From positions 1 to 64,000 of the forward strand of contig NZ_JAHKPM010000063.1 of the NCBI RefSeq assembly GCF_018860525.1: a DNA stretch of 64,000 nucleotides. Direction: 5' to 3'. Made by a program: the position numbers and the translations under genes. Shown here piece after piece: positions 1-9,283 of the stretch (the stretch's first letter is position 1; every line of letters begins with the position of its first letter). Under the pieces are notes generated by a model that worked only from the letters and a program-made list of their open reading frames with translations, ran no database searches and was not told the origin of the DNA. This DNA is from Vibrio hepatarius (GTDB lineage Bacteria; Pseudomonadota; Gammaproteobacteria; Enterobacterales; Vibrionaceae).

Positions 1-140
1 AGCACCTTATCATCCACTGACACGACAGGGTCAAACGGATCCTCCATGGGAATAACGGTTACCTCAGAGCGAAACGCCTGCCACCATTTAGAAAAAGGCT
101 GGGCTTTGGTGGTAAATAGTCCGATAAAACGGCGCTGCAT
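1..140 (-). CDS. Partial hypothetical protein downstream of the T6SS effector
   Basis: An ATG at 138-140 on the minus strand opens a frame that runs off the left edge (46 residues visible, beginning MQRRFIGLFTTKAQPF). It starts 9 bases after the stop of the large effector gene and has an AAGGA ribosome site a few bases upstream, so it is very probably co-transcribed with it. No family is recognisable in the visible part. Genes in this position are often immunity or accessory proteins of the effector, but that is inference from position only. Confidence 0.6.
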   Translation of the reverse strand, partial: MQRRFIGLFTTKAQPFSKWWQAFRSEVTVIPMEDPFDPVVSVDDKV

Positions 141-149
141 AATTAATCC

Positions 150-3100
150 TTAATATTTGTCGTTAGGGCGCTCATCAAGCATGCCTATCATATGGCCATC
201 AATACTGCCCGATGAGGTTAACATACGCTTAGGTACAACCAAGGCTGGTTCAGGCTCATAGCACCATTTTAGTGTTGGCAAACTTGGGCTTATACCTAAT
301 CCTACTGGAAACTTAGCCACAACTGTTAAATGCAGTCCATCTTCTTTTAATTGGTGTTGCTCGGGGTTATTCAACGCCGCAAGCAACGCCTGCTTAAAGG
401 TTGTTGTCATGGCTTCATTGGCCACCACAGTTGATGTACCTGAGCGCGAGATAAAGGTATTACACATGGTGCCATGCAATTGAGAAATGCCCATTTTAAA
501 CTCAGGTAAGATAAAACGGAAAGTACAAAGCTGCTCTGCACTTAATATCCCTTGCGAAGATGTATCTCTGTCAACCTTCAGTTGTGGCCAATAGAAGTAG
601 TTAATAAACTCTTGTGATTCAACACGAAAAGCTGCATCAAAAAAGTTTTTCAACTCTCTCAACTCATTTCGCAAATAAGTAAAACGGCCGTCGATAGTAC
701 TTATCTTTTTTGAGCTTGAAAACTCCCAAAATGAATAATACTTACTTTTACCCCAAAAGCAGCTAAATAGCAGGTTCTCAAAGTCTGATTTCTGAAAACG
801 GGAAATGGTATACCCACTCCAAAATAAACCCGCCATAGCCACAGCAAAGCAAGCCCACCCAATTGGACCTGAGGCTAGCGTGCCTAACATTAATAGGCTT
901 GCTGCCGCGCCAATTAAGTGGCCATCTCGCAACCCATTATTACCGCTTCGATTGGCGGTAAAGGCGTCAGCAAAATATACCGCCGCCACCCCTATATTCG
1001 CTACAGCGACTAACCCCCTAATAGGCACCTTGGCCAGTTGGGTGTCCATATGCTGGCTGTACGCCATAATATTTGCCAATCTTAGCTTGCTGGCAAGTTT
1101 GCTACTTAAGTTGGGAAGATACTTCTGCACCGCTTGGGCACCGAGTCCTCGATTAAACATCGAAGCGGTAGCATTGGCGGATTTGGCTCCATATTGAGTT
1201 AGAGCAGCACTATCGGCCGCCAACGCCATTAATGTTGATCCCATTTTACCAAGATCATACAGGGTATCTTTATCATTAATTGGGTCAAGCTCTGCATACT
1301 CTTGTTGCGATGCTAAATCATACATTGCTAAAACGTTATAGTAAAAAGACCAAGCCGCGAACCCAACATCAACCACACCTCCAGTGATATGTAAGGATGT
1401 TTTTACTTTACTTTTTTCAAAAAAACCTTTTACTTCTTTGGGGCTAGATGGCGTTATTTCTAACTCTAGCAATTGAAAAATACGTTGCTCTTTAGCATCG
1501 GCTTTGACTTCCGACCAATCAAGCAAGCGCTCATGCCAATTGGTTTTCGTCTTTTGCCACAATGCCGCAGCCTTACCCGTGTTAGCCTGTTTTTCCAGTA
1601 ACGCTTCAATATCATCCAGTGACACCGGAACTCTTTTACCATTGATCTTGACCCCTAACATCGCATCGAAGATATCAGGTAATGTTGTCCTATAAAAATT
1701 CTCAAGTCCTGCATTTGCCGCGATATTGGCCCATTTACCAGCATGCTGACCTACGTAGGAAAAGGCAACAGGAATACGCGCTAAAAAGTTACCAAGGGAA
1801 ATAAGAACATATTTGGAGACATCGGTTGACAGCTCACGCCAGTCACTGCCTTGGCACTGAGTGAAAATCATCTTGGCACCTTTAAACATAATCCCAAGAA
1901 CGTTGTCTGTAGGCGTCAGCTCAGCAGTTGCAAACGCTTGACCAACCCAATCATCCATGGTCTCCATGCCTTCTTCACTGGCGGTCACACCGTCAAAAAG
2001 CGTACCGAGCAAAAAGAACAGCTTAGCGAGTTCCTCTATCGGCTTAACGATACCCTCTTGGCGAAGATCAAAATAATTGTGCAGATAAAAAGGTAGCGAG
2101 CCTAGCTCATTTTTTGCCCCCTCTCCAGCGACATAATAATGCATTATATCGAGCCACTGCTGGATCTCTTTTGCCGTATCCTCTTTTTGAGTCTTACTCT
2201 GATTTATAAAGTCGGTGAGCGCTTGAGTATCAAGGTTTTCTTGCGCCGCTGCGCTGACTTCAGGCACTTCACTGTCCATACAAGCTTTGGCATAAGTGCC
2301 TATTGTCAATGGATAGAGATTGTTTTGTTGATAAGCTTGCCCCTCAGCGACCGTCATACGGAGCTTATTGGCAATGTCTAACTGGCGGCCAACAGGGTCA
2401 AATAGCACCACTAAAGTGCCGTCTTTTTTCTCGCTGTGGCTTTTTTGCATGGTTTCAACTAACTCATCCGCCACAAGATGGTAGCTTCTTTGAGTGGTCA
2501 CAATATCCATGCCGATATCGGTCGGCTTTTGCGCTTCTTTATCCGCTAGCCACTTCTCATCATGGCTGCGGTAGTCTTCCACCAAACTACTTAACGTGCC
2601 TTGAGTGGCGGTATCGCTAAAGTCATCGCTGGCGGTCATATCCACTTGCTGCATGGCTTTAGTGCGCCATTCAAGGTCGCTGTTCATTTTATCTATGATG
2701 TCAGCGGCCCATTCGTGCTCTGAGTAGGCAATCGAGATTTTTTTGGTGCCATTGGTAACAAACGCAAATGGGTAAAAGGTCGCACCGGATGAGGTATCAA
2801 GCGTTAGGCCATCTTGAGCGTTTTCTTCATTGGTGAAATAGTACTTCTCAAATTTTTCAATTACACCCGTGGCGGTTTCAGTTTGTGCGTAGCGGAAGAT
2901 ATGGATCTGCTCGTTATCAGCTTTGCCTTCTTCCTCTTTGATGTAAATCCAGCCTTCACGCAGCAGACGCAAAATATAGCCGCCGGTTTCATTAAGGCCA
3001 GACGCGCTGGCCATTTCTGGCAACGTGGGCGGCGCTTGGGCGGGCATAATGGTGTCAAAGAAGTTGGCATAGCCGTAACGTACAGGGTAAATCGGCAATA

Positions 3101-4559
3101 CATCGGCTATTTTACCCGGTACTTCGTTCATAAAGGGCTCAACCAAATCCACCGTTTGCGTGGTGTTGACTACGGTTTCAATGGTGCCCGCTTCAGCAGA
3201 ATAGACGTTATCAGCGGCTTTAATCACCTTAACGTTGGCGGTATTGCTCATTAGCGTAGACGCCCTAAGCTGCATTTTGGCAAACACGCCTGCGATAAGC
3301 TCAGTTAAACCCTTGCCGTAAGCTTTAATGGTGTCGATGTGCTTTTTAAATAGATCATCGGATAAATAAGCGTATTTGAGTTTACTGGCTTGGTCGCGCA
3401 AAAACTCCAACCGGGATTGAAGCTTTTTCAGCAAACTGTCGAAGCTTTCATTAACGGCTTTTTTCGCCGCCGCCCAATCATAATTGTTAAGGTAAGATTG
3501 CGGGTTACCCTGACCACGGGCGCGAATATAAGCCAGCATGCGATCGGTGGTTTCATAAGGGGCAAGACGCAGTATGGCCGAGAGTATTTCACCTTCTTCC
3601 AGTATCATCGGCATACTATAGGCAAGCATGGCTTCTGTGGTGTGCGGCAAGGGCATATTTAGATTGCCAACTAAAGTGTCACAGGATTTTTCTAAGCTAA
3701 ACTCCGTCGCGGGGTGCAAGTGCGAAAAGTGCAGACGCGTTTCCAGCTCGATAATATCTTGAAAATAGCGGTCGCTGGTAAGCTCATGGCCAATCGCGCC
3801 CCATGGTGCTAGGCCCGTTTCTACCCGTGTTGGTTGCCAAAAGCCTTGGTTACGTTTGCGCGCCTTATCGAAAAAGTCGTCGTCACTGATGTCTTCTATG
3901 CAATGCGGATTGGTGCGCCGAACTGGGGAGAGACAAAAAGCATCTTGACTCTCTTCCATCACCACTTTGATTTTACCTGGCTTTAAGCCAGAGACATAAG
4001 ACTCACCAGTGCCGTCTAATACCCCTGCGCCAAGTGGCGTAATGCCTTCATCGGTTAATACATAAGGTGCATTAGTCAGCAGTTTCCCGTTCGGGTAGCG
4101 CGCTCGAATATCCACAGCTGAAGGCACATCTAAGGTTGGGTCAACCGTCACACTTGGGTTTTGCACCCCACCCAAACACATGGTGTTGGCTTTGTTCATC
4201 GTCATCTGGTCAGTCAGACGCGACACCCCTTTCCCTTCAATAATCACATTAGCCGAAGCAGAAATAAATTCCGCTTCATCTTCAATTGTCCCCGACGACG
4301 CCCCTTTTTGGTCACCATCAGCATCACCCGTACTGACCGCAAATTTACTGCCTTTGATGGCGATGCTGTTACCGCCATCGGCACTAACAGTCGTCGTACC
4401 ATCGACTAAATCGGCCGATTTGGCGTTGTTACCATAGGAAATGCGCACCACCGCAGGGCCTACTGTGGTTAAACACACATCAGGTAAGGTGGCATTGGCT
4501 TCACCGCCTGAGCCTTTATGAACAATACTTAATCCGTTGGCATTGATAGTGACTGGCAT
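150..4559 (-). CDS. PAAR-like/VasX-like T6SS effector, putative pore former (1469 aa)
   Basis: A large putative type VI secretion effector. Residues 1-130 look like a DUF4150 PAAR-like spike domain (repeated Gly/Asn strands, CLGG near 129), which would cap the VgrG spike. Around residues 490-640 there is a region resembling the N-terminal domain of the V. cholerae pore-forming effector VasX and the BTH_I2691 family (PVRYGYANFFD, then YILRLLREGWIYI). Long helical stretches follow. The C-terminal part carries hydrophobic segments near 1060-1085 and 1180-1255, fitting a membrane-inserting colicin-like end. No signal peptide is seen, as expected for T6SS cargo. The ribosome site is weak. It lies between a DUF6484-like gene and a partial gene that may encode immunity. 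Target and pore activity are inferred; no enzymatic motif was found. Confidence 0.7.
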   Translation of the reverse strand: MPVTINANGLSIVHKGSGGEANATLPDVCLTTVGPAVVRISYGNNAKSADLVDGTTTVSADGGNSIAIKGSKFAVSTGDADGDQKGASSGTIEDEAEFISASANVIIEGKGVSRLTDQMTMNKANTMCLGGVQNPSVTVDPTLDVPSAVDIRARYPNGKLLTNAPYVLTDEGITPLGAGVLDGTGESYVSGLKPGKIKVVMEESQDAFCLSPVRRTNPHCIEDISDDDFFDKARKRNQGFWQPTRVETGLAPWGAIGHELTSDRYFQDIIELETRLHFSHLHPATEFSLEKSCDTLVGNLNMPLPHTTEAMLAYSMPMILEEGEILSAILRLAPYETTDRMLAYIRARGQGNPQSYLNNYDWAAAKKAVNESFDSLLKKLQSRLEFLRDQASKLKYAYLSDDLFKKHIDTIKAYGKGLTELIAGVFAKMQLRASTLMSNTANVKVIKAADNVYSAEAGTIETVVNTTQTVDLVEPFMNEVPGKIADVLPIYPVRYGYANFFDTIMPAQAPPTLPEMASASGLNETGGYILRLLREGWIYIKEEEGKADNEQIHIFRYAQTETATGVIEKFEKYYFTNEENAQDGLTLDTSSGATFYPFAFVTNGTKKISIAYSEHEWAADIIDKMNSDLEWRTKAMQQVDMTASDDFSDTATQGTLSSLVEDYRSHDEKWLADKEAQKPTDIGMDIVTTQRSYHLVADELVETMQKSHSEKKDGTLVVLFDPVGRQLDIANKLRMTVAEGQAYQQNNLYPLTIGTYAKACMDSEVPEVSAAAQENLDTQALTDFINQSKTQKEDTAKEIQQWLDIMHYYVAGEGAKNELGSLPFYLHNYFDLRQEGIVKPIEELAKLFFLLGTLFDGVTASEEGMETMDDWVGQAFATAELTPTDNVLGIMFKGAKMIFTQCQGSDWRELSTDVSKYVLISLGNFLARIPVAFSYVGQHAGKWANIAANAGLENFYRTTLPDIFDAMLGVKINGKRVPVSLDDIEALLEKQANTGKAAALWQKTKTNWHERLLDWSEVKADAKEQRIFQLLELEITPSSPKEVKGFFEKSKVKTSLHITGGVVDVGFAAWSFYYNVLAMYDLASQQEYAELDPINDKDTLYDLGKMGSTLMALAADSAALTQYGAKSANATASMFNRGLGAQAVQKYLPNLSSKLASKLRLANIMAYSQHMDTQLAKVPIRGLVAVANIGVAAVYFADAFTANRSGNNGLRDGHLIGAAASLLMLGTLASGPIGWACFAVAMAGLFWSGYTISRFQKSDFENLLFSCFWGKSKYYSFWEFSSSKKISTIDGRFTYLRNELRELKNFFDAAFRVESQEFINYFYWPQLKVDRDTSSQGILSAEQLCTFRFILPEFKMGISQLHGTMCNTFISRSGTSTVVANEAMTTTFKQALLAALNNPEQHQLKEDGLHLTVVAKFPVGLGISPSLPTLKWCYEPEPALVVPKRMLTSSGSIDGHMIGMLDERPNDKY

Positions 4560-4613
4560 GATGTTTTCTCGTTTTGGGGTTGATGGGGTTTTGCGCTATT
4601 GACTCAAAAAGGC

Positions 4614-5084
4614 TCAATTGAGGTCGATTTTTTTCCCTTGGATCTTATTGCTTCTTTCGGCTTGCGACGTAATATAATCTGCCTTAGTTGTCACTCGCCC
4701 GCTGCGGCCATCATAGTGAGTTGAGGTGTTTTTGCTCTTGAGCGTGACTTCCTTTGTGCCTTCCAAAATTAACGTTTCCGCCTTGATAATGAGCGACTTC
4801 TGCTCAAGAAAAGAGAAATAGACATCGGTTAAGATCGGTAAAGAGGGATCCGTATTCATAAATTCAATTTTACAAGCTAGTTGATTATCAATAGCAAGAT
4901 TGATCTGCGCGCGAGTAAAAGCGCGGCCAATCGACGCCCATACGGGTTCTCCCGCTGGGTTACCTTCAAAATCAACGCTGACTTTATCATGGCTGGGGTG
5001 TACCTGTTTGATCTGCCCAATACGCGCATAAAGGTATGCTTCATCAGGGCCCAATACTGTGGCGCTCATTGCAATGATACTCAT
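4614..5084 (-). CDS. DUF6484-like T6SS accessory protein
   Basis: A 156-residue protein whose first 100 residues resemble DUF6484 (ARIGQIKQVHPSHDKVSVDF, then an FEGNPAGEPVWA loop and a strand pair ending in a PILTDVYF-like stretch). This domain is typically found next to VgrG/PAAR effector genes and has no assigned biochemical role. The C-terminal tail (residues 105-156) resembles the hydrophilic beta strands seen on spike proteins. It sits 54 bases upstream of the effector on the same strand, so the two probably form a unit. The start at 5084 lacks a clear ribosome site; the Met at residue 6 is an equally plausible start. Confidence 0.6.
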   Translation of the reverse strand: MSIIAMSATVLGPDEAYLYARIGQIKQVHPSHDKVSVDFEGNPAGEPVWASIGRAFTRAQINLAIDNQLACKIEFMNTDPSLPILTDVYFSFLEQKSLIIKAETLILEGTKEVTLKSKNTSTHYDGRSGRVTTKADYITSQAERSNKIQGKKIDLN

Positions 5085-5743
5085 ATGATAGCTATAGATG
5101 ATGGCGAATTTACCACCGCTAGCACCGAATGAAAAGTGTTCAAATAACAGGTGAATACATCGATTTAACTAGCCTTTCCTGCGTTATGAAAGTCAGATTC
5201 ACATCGCATATGTGTCATAGCCAGCAAATCAGCCTGATAAAAAGCATTTTTAGCGGGTGGAATTAATTCAAAATACAGTAACAGTTCACAATTTTTTTGA
5301 TCTTGCTTCGAAAATTGACACAATTTTCTTGTTTGACGCCACCTTGCATATCGCACCCACTCGTTATTTTTATTGCCAGAGCCCTACCGATTTCTCAGCT
5401 CAAAAAATCGGTAGACCCTAGCCAAAACCGCCTTTCTATTTAATCAAACTCGTTGGAAGGTCGCCTCTGTCGATTATGGGAATCAAATATGACAATCCCA
5501 TAGAAAAATAGAGTCAACCAAATGGATAAGGAAAAACCGATTTAAATGGGAAATGGCGGAATATCTCACTGGGAAAATCCACTTCCGCAACCAAGGATAA
5601 AACCCATTAAGTTACTGATAAACTTGACTTAAATATATGGCATTCGTCTTGCTAAATACTTAATTTAATTACGTTTTGTCAGCGAATACATCACGTCTTG
5701 TATGCCCCGTAAGGTCATGCGCAAATTACAAAGGAGTACTTTG
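5085..5743. other. Intergenic region between T6SS module and lateral fliD operon
   Basis: About 660 bases separating divergently transcribed genes. The only element that can be supported is the sigma-54-type promoter at 5638-5653 pointing to fliD. A 63-codon minus-strand frame (5165-5356) is present but has no ribosome site or family signature and was not accepted as a gene. The stretch 5340-5530 holds short AT-rich and GC-rich patches without a clear operator. Confidence 0.6.
5638..5653 (+). promoter_or_regulatory. Sigma-54 promoter of the lateral fliD operon
   Basis: TGGCATTCGTCTTGCT matches the -24/-12 consensus TGGCACG-N4-TTGCW with exact GG-N10-GC spacing and two mismatches. The expected transcript start is near 5664, about 80 bases before fliD. 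In Vibrio lateral systems this operon class is driven by sigma-54 with the activator LafK, which is not in this window. Confidence 0.7.
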
Positions 5744-7081
5744 ATGAGTTCAATCGATCCAGCCACCATGGCGCAGCAACTGGCGACCTTTGATGTGCAA
5801 TCGTTCAGGCAGCGTTACACCGCTCAAGCTTCTCAGTATCAATCAAAGCTTGATGCGCTTGGCAAAGTCGAATCGGCACTGCGAGATTTTCGTACCGCCG
5901 TCAACGACATGAACAATAGCAGCTCTGGAATAATCAAAAACAGCGCTAATGTATCAAGTGAAGGTATATTTACCGCTAATGCGGAGTCAAATGCACTGAC
6001 CGGCAGCTATCAAATTTTTGTTGAACAAATCGCCACGTCACATCAAGTATCCGTTGGTATGCCAGACACCTTAGAGCCCACCACAGAAGTACCGTTAACA
6101 GGCACTCTCAAGTTTGAGATTGGCGATGAAGAGCTTGTGATTGACCTATCAACTTTAGACAGTGACGGCGATGGCAAAGCGACCATTGCTGACCTCTCCT
6201 CAGCGATTAATCACCATACAGATAACCCTGGTGTAAATGCCACTTTAGTGCGCTCTGGCGGTAACACTCACTTTATGCTTTCAAGTGAAGAAACCGGCAA
6301 AGACAACGCGGTCAAGGTCTCTGCCTCTGCTACGGGGCAAGCATGGTTTGACAATGCGTTTGCAAACCTCACTACCCTTAGCCAAGCCAAAGACGCCACC
6401 ATTTGGATCGGTGAAAAGGGCTCTGGGCTTAAACTTGAAAATGCAAGCAATACCTTTAGCGATGCTATCGATGGTCTAGACATTACAGTAACCAAAGCAC
6501 AAGAAAGCGGGGAATCTCCCCTCACACTCAGCGTTGAAGGTGACCAAGAGGGCACCAAAGAGCAAGTGACTGAGTTTATTGATGCGTACAACAGTTTAAT
6601 GTCAACGCTTGATACTTACAGCAAAGTCGACCCAGAGACCAACACTCGCGCCGCGCTGGCCAGCGACCCTACCCTGCGCTCGATTGAAAGCCAAGTTAAA
6701 TCTGCCGTGCGCGGTGAGTTTGCCGGCATGAGGCTTAGCCAGATCGGAATAGAAATTGGCCGCGATGGCAAGATGAAGCTCGGCTCAGAAAGATTTGAAA
6801 AAGCGCAAACCAATAATAGCGCAGCGTTGGAAGACATGTTTAACGGTGATGAAAACTTACTCGACTCTCTCGATGATCTGGTCGAGCCTTACCTGCAATT
6901 TTCTTCAGGACTATTTAAATCACGCAAAGATGCATTGAGAGAAAACGTCGATCGTATCGACGATAAGAAGGTTGCGCTGGAGCGTAAATTCGACATGTCC
7001 TACGACCGCTATCTCAAACAATTTGCCAAAATGAACACCATTATGCGCCAAATGAGCCAAACCCAATCGCTGTTTGGTTAA
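5744..7081 (+). CDS. fliD: Lateral flagellar filament cap FliD (LafB)
   Basis: A 445-residue FliD, the cap that folds flagellin onto the tip of the growing filament outside the cell. The N-terminal coiled part (QQLATFDVQSFRQRYTAQ) and the central FSDAIDGLDITVTKA segment are typical of FliD. It ends in a long charged helix with MSYDRYLKQFAKMN. The ATG at 5744 was chosen because AAGGAG stands 7 bases before it; the frame is open 14 codons further upstream without a ribosome site. It is the first gene of an eight-gene lateral flagellar operon. The Laf assignment comes from the linked lafS, lafT and lafU rather than from FliD itself. Confidence 0.9.
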   Translation: MSSIDPATMAQQLATFDVQSFRQRYTAQASQYQSKLDALGKVESALRDFRTAVNDMNNSSSGIIKNSANVSSEGIFTANAESNALTGSYQIFVEQIATSHQVSVGMPDTLEPTTEVPLTGTLKFEIGDEELVIDLSTLDSDGDGKATIADLSSAINHHTDNPGVNATLVRSGGNTHFMLSSEETGKDNAVKVSASATGQAWFDNAFANLTTLSQAKDATIWIGEKGSGLKLENASNTFSDAIDGLDITVTKAQESGESPLTLSVEGDQEGTKEQVTEFIDAYNSLMSTLDTYSKVDPETNTRAALASDPTLRSIESQVKSAVRGEFAGMRLSQIGIEIGRDGKMKLGSERFEKAQTNNSAALEDMFNGDENLLDSLDDLVEPYLQFSSGLFKSRKDALRENVDRIDDKKVALERKFDMSYDRYLKQFAKMNTIMRQMSQTQSLFG

Positions 7082-7101
7082 CCACTATTAGGAGATGTTT
7101 T

Positions 7102-7488
7102 ATGTTAATGGATTCCGGCTATAGCTCTTATCAACAGGTTGATCTCGACGCACAGGCCGCTGCGGCCAACCCCCATCAATTGGTGGTCATGCTAATAGAC
7201 GGCCTGCTCAATGAAATTGAACGCGTGCGTGGGCACATTACTTCAGGTCGACTGGCCGAAAAAGGGACAGGCATCAATAAGTGCATGAATATTTTGGTTG
7301 GGCTCGATAGTGCCCTTGACAGCGATAATGGTGGAGAAATCGCACAAAGCCTCCACCAACTTTATGATTTTTGCCAAGTAGAGCTTTACCACGCTAGCGT
7401 CAACAACAGCCTAGATAAGCTGACTAACGTCGAACATGTAATGAATAACATACGTGCAGGGTGGATGAGTTTTGGTCAGCAAATATAA
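7102..7488 (+). CDS. fliS: Flagellin export chaperone FliS (LafC)
   Basis: A 128-residue FliS, the cytoplasmic chaperone that binds flagellin before export. The N-terminal YSSYQQVDLDAQAAAANPHQ and the following LVVMLIDGLLNEIERVRGHI helix are characteristic of the family. AGGAGA lies about 8 bases before the start; a second ATG two codons on is also possible. It follows fliD by 20 bases and its 3' end overlaps the next gene, which indicates translational coupling. Confidence 0.9.
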   Translation: MLMDSGYSSYQQVDLDAQAAAANPHQLVVMLIDGLLNEIERVRGHITSGRLAEKGTGINKCMNILVGLDSALDSDNGGEIAQSLHQLYDFCQVELYHASVNNSLDKLTNVEHVMNNIRAGWMSFGQQI

Positions 7489-7786
7489 AGTCTCTCCTGA
7501 GCGATTTCGCCATCTTGCCAAGTTGATTCACATTGCAACCAAAACCCAAGATTGGCATTCGCTAAAACGGTATGACTTGCAGTTAAGGGAACTGCTAACC
7601 GTCCATAAGCCCTACCTTAAGGATGCCAATTTTGTAGCTGTGATTGCAGACGTCAAAGCCGAGCATAAGTTAGCCCTTGAGGCATTGGATAACGCCATTG
7701 GTGATATGGAAACGGGTATTAATGTGGTCAATGCTCAGCACGAAAGAGCCAAAGCCTATCAATTGGCCATGAATCTGGAGTCTTAA
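7472..7786 (+). CDS. fliT: FliT-like lateral flagellar chaperone (LafD)
   Basis: A 104-residue, mostly helical protein in the position of fliT, the chaperone for the FliD cap. Sequence similarity to known FliT is not obvious by eye, so the call rests on size, helical character (LAKLIHIATKTQDWHSLKRY, then a second helix pair) and gene order fliD-fliS-X-fliK. No ATG fits: the frame opens with TTG at 7472, inside fliS, giving a 17-base overlap. The start is therefore uncertain. Confidence 0.65.
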   Translation: MVSKYKVSPERFRHLAKLIHIATKTQDWHSLKRYDLQLRELLTVHKPYLKDANFVAVIADVKAEHKLALEALDNAIGDMETGINVVNAQHERAKAYQLAMNLES

Positions 7787-7788
7787 AT

Positions 7789-8760
7789 ATGCAAACATCA
7801 CCACTCACCATCCCATCAAAGCTGCAACCATCACACCAGCAAACCTCAGCCGAGCAAGGATCCGTTCAAAAGGCCAGAACGACAGGCGATGCGCAGCCAC
7901 CTAGTACAAGATTTTCGCTCGCACCGGCCAAGATCGCAAAGCAAGAGACTCATGCTGATCTGCAAGATGCCGCAATGGATTGGTCAAACGGGCCAGATAC
8001 CCATCAAGTACTGGCACTGCCTTATGGGCAAGACTTGTCTAACCGCCACGAGGTAACAAATCTAAAAAGCGTTAACTTTGGGATCGAAGCCGAGTTTCGG
8101 TCATCGATGTCAGCAAAGGGGCAAACGCACTTAACGCTTTCGCAGCAGACCAACCCAGCCCATCTTCTGACCAATATCGCCGCGTCAAGCAAGGTAGCAA
8201 CCGCAAGTTCAACGTCTATCGAAAGCACAGCACCAATAGCTATGACCGCGCTACAACATGGGTTAAGCGCCACGCCAATTCAGGCTCAAGCACAGCCAAG
8301 CAGTCACCTTGAGGCAAGCTCGCCTACCGTTCAGTGGGCAGCCATAAAAGTCGACACTAGCGCAGCCAAATGGGGCGAACAAATGATGCAAGTGCTGCAT
8401 GACAGGGTGTCTGTTCAAGCGCAGCAAAATTTGCAGCAAGCACAAATACGCCTCGACCCGCCCGAACTTGGCAAGATGGATTTACTGGTGCGGGTCGAAG
8501 GCGACAGACTGAGTGTACAAATCCATGCCAATAGTTCAGCGACACGCGAAGCGTTGATGCAAGTCTCAGACAGACTTAGGGCCGAGCTGCAAAATCAAAA
8601 CTTTTTACATGTTGATGTCAATGTCGGCTCTGGAGATACCCCACGAGGCCAATCGAATCGGCCCGATGAGCAACACGCCGTGATCTTCGACAGCAACGAA
8701 CATCCAGACAATGAATTTTCACTTAGCCCATCAGAGCATTGGCTCAGTACTCACGCATAA
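7789..8760 (+). CDS. fliK: Lateral flagellar hook-length control protein FliK (LafE)
   Basis: A 323-residue FliK, the secreted ruler that sets hook length and switches export from hook to filament proteins. The first 190 residues are Gln/Ser/Thr/Pro-rich and disordered, as usual. Residues 195-290 form the Flg_hook domain, with WGEQMMQVLHDRVSVQAQQN, IRLDPPELGKMDLLVRVEGD and a following LSVQIHANSSATREAL. It is shorter than polar FliK proteins. It begins 2 bases after the preceding stop. Confidence 0.88.
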   Translation: MQTSPLTIPSKLQPSHQQTSAEQGSVQKARTTGDAQPPSTRFSLAPAKIAKQETHADLQDAAMDWSNGPDTHQVLALPYGQDLSNRHEVTNLKSVNFGIEAEFRSSMSAKGQTHLTLSQQTNPAHLLTNIAASSKVATASSTSIESTAPIAMTALQHGLSATPIQAQAQPSSHLEASSPTVQWAAIKVDTSAAKWGEQMMQVLHDRVSVQAQQNLQQAQIRLDPPELGKMDLLVRVEGDRLSVQIHANSSATREALMQVSDRLRAELQNQNFLHVDVNVGSGDTPRGQSNRPDEQHAVIFDSNEHPDNEFSLSPSEHWLSTHA

Positions 8761-8774
8761 CTAGGAATAGCGCA

Positions 8775-9272
8775 ATGACAAAACAACAAATGATCGCGGT
8801 ATTTGCCGCCATGATCCTAACCAGTGCTCTGGTTTCCGCTGCCACCGTCTTTGGTGGTATCTGGTTAGCCAAACAATCTCATCAGCAAACGAACACCGAT
8901 TCTTGGGTCGATGATTCCCTTTTTGGTTTTTTAGCAGAAGATCCGAACCAAGCGCACCAACCAAGCTTTCATCCACTAGAGAAAATTGTCTTGAGTGTCA
9001 AAGGTAAGCGTCAAACTCATTTCGTGATGCTTGAGGTGGCGGTAGAAACTCGTCGCCCTAAACGAATTGAAAATATCAATGACTATATGCCAGTCGTACG
9101 TAATGCGCTGCTCAAACTGTTTAGCGATAAAACCTATGATGATCTGCGCCAAGATGGTGCGATTGATCTGCTCCAAAATGAAATCAAGCAGACCGTCTTA
9201 CTCGCATTTCAAAAAACCGACATCGTGCGTGATATCGATGACGTATTGCTGACCAAATATGTCGTGCAATAA
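8775..9272 (+). CDS. fliL: Flagellar basal body-associated FliL (LafF)
   Basis: A 165-residue single-pass inner membrane protein of the FliL family, which surrounds the stator units and supports torque. The membrane helix is at residues 6-28 (MIAVFAAMILTSALVSAATV). The periplasmic part contains FVMLEVAVETRR and the NALLKLFSDKTYDDLRQ stretch typical of FliL. The start at 8775 was preferred over the longer frame from 8739 because AGGAA precedes it and the extra 12 residues overlap fliK. It sits directly before the sigma factor and motor genes. Confidence 0.88.
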   Translation: MTKQQMIAVFAAMILTSALVSAATVFGGIWLAKQSHQQTNTDSWVDDSLFGFLAEDPNQAHQPSFHPLEKIVLSVKGKRQTHFVMLEVAVETRRPKRIENINDYMPVVRNALLKLFSDKTYDDLRQDGAIDLLQNEIKQTVLLAFQKTDIVRDIDDVLLTKYVVQ

Positions 9273-9283
9273 GGAGCGCGACT

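Noticed and set aside
2814..3254. 146-codon plus-strand frame inside the T6SS effector gene
   Set aside because: Antisense shadow of a well-supported long gene; no ribosome site or domain.
5165..5356. 63-codon minus-strand frame upstream of the T6SS module
   Set aside because: No ribosome site, no recognisable domain and amino acid make-up like random translation; treated as non-coding.
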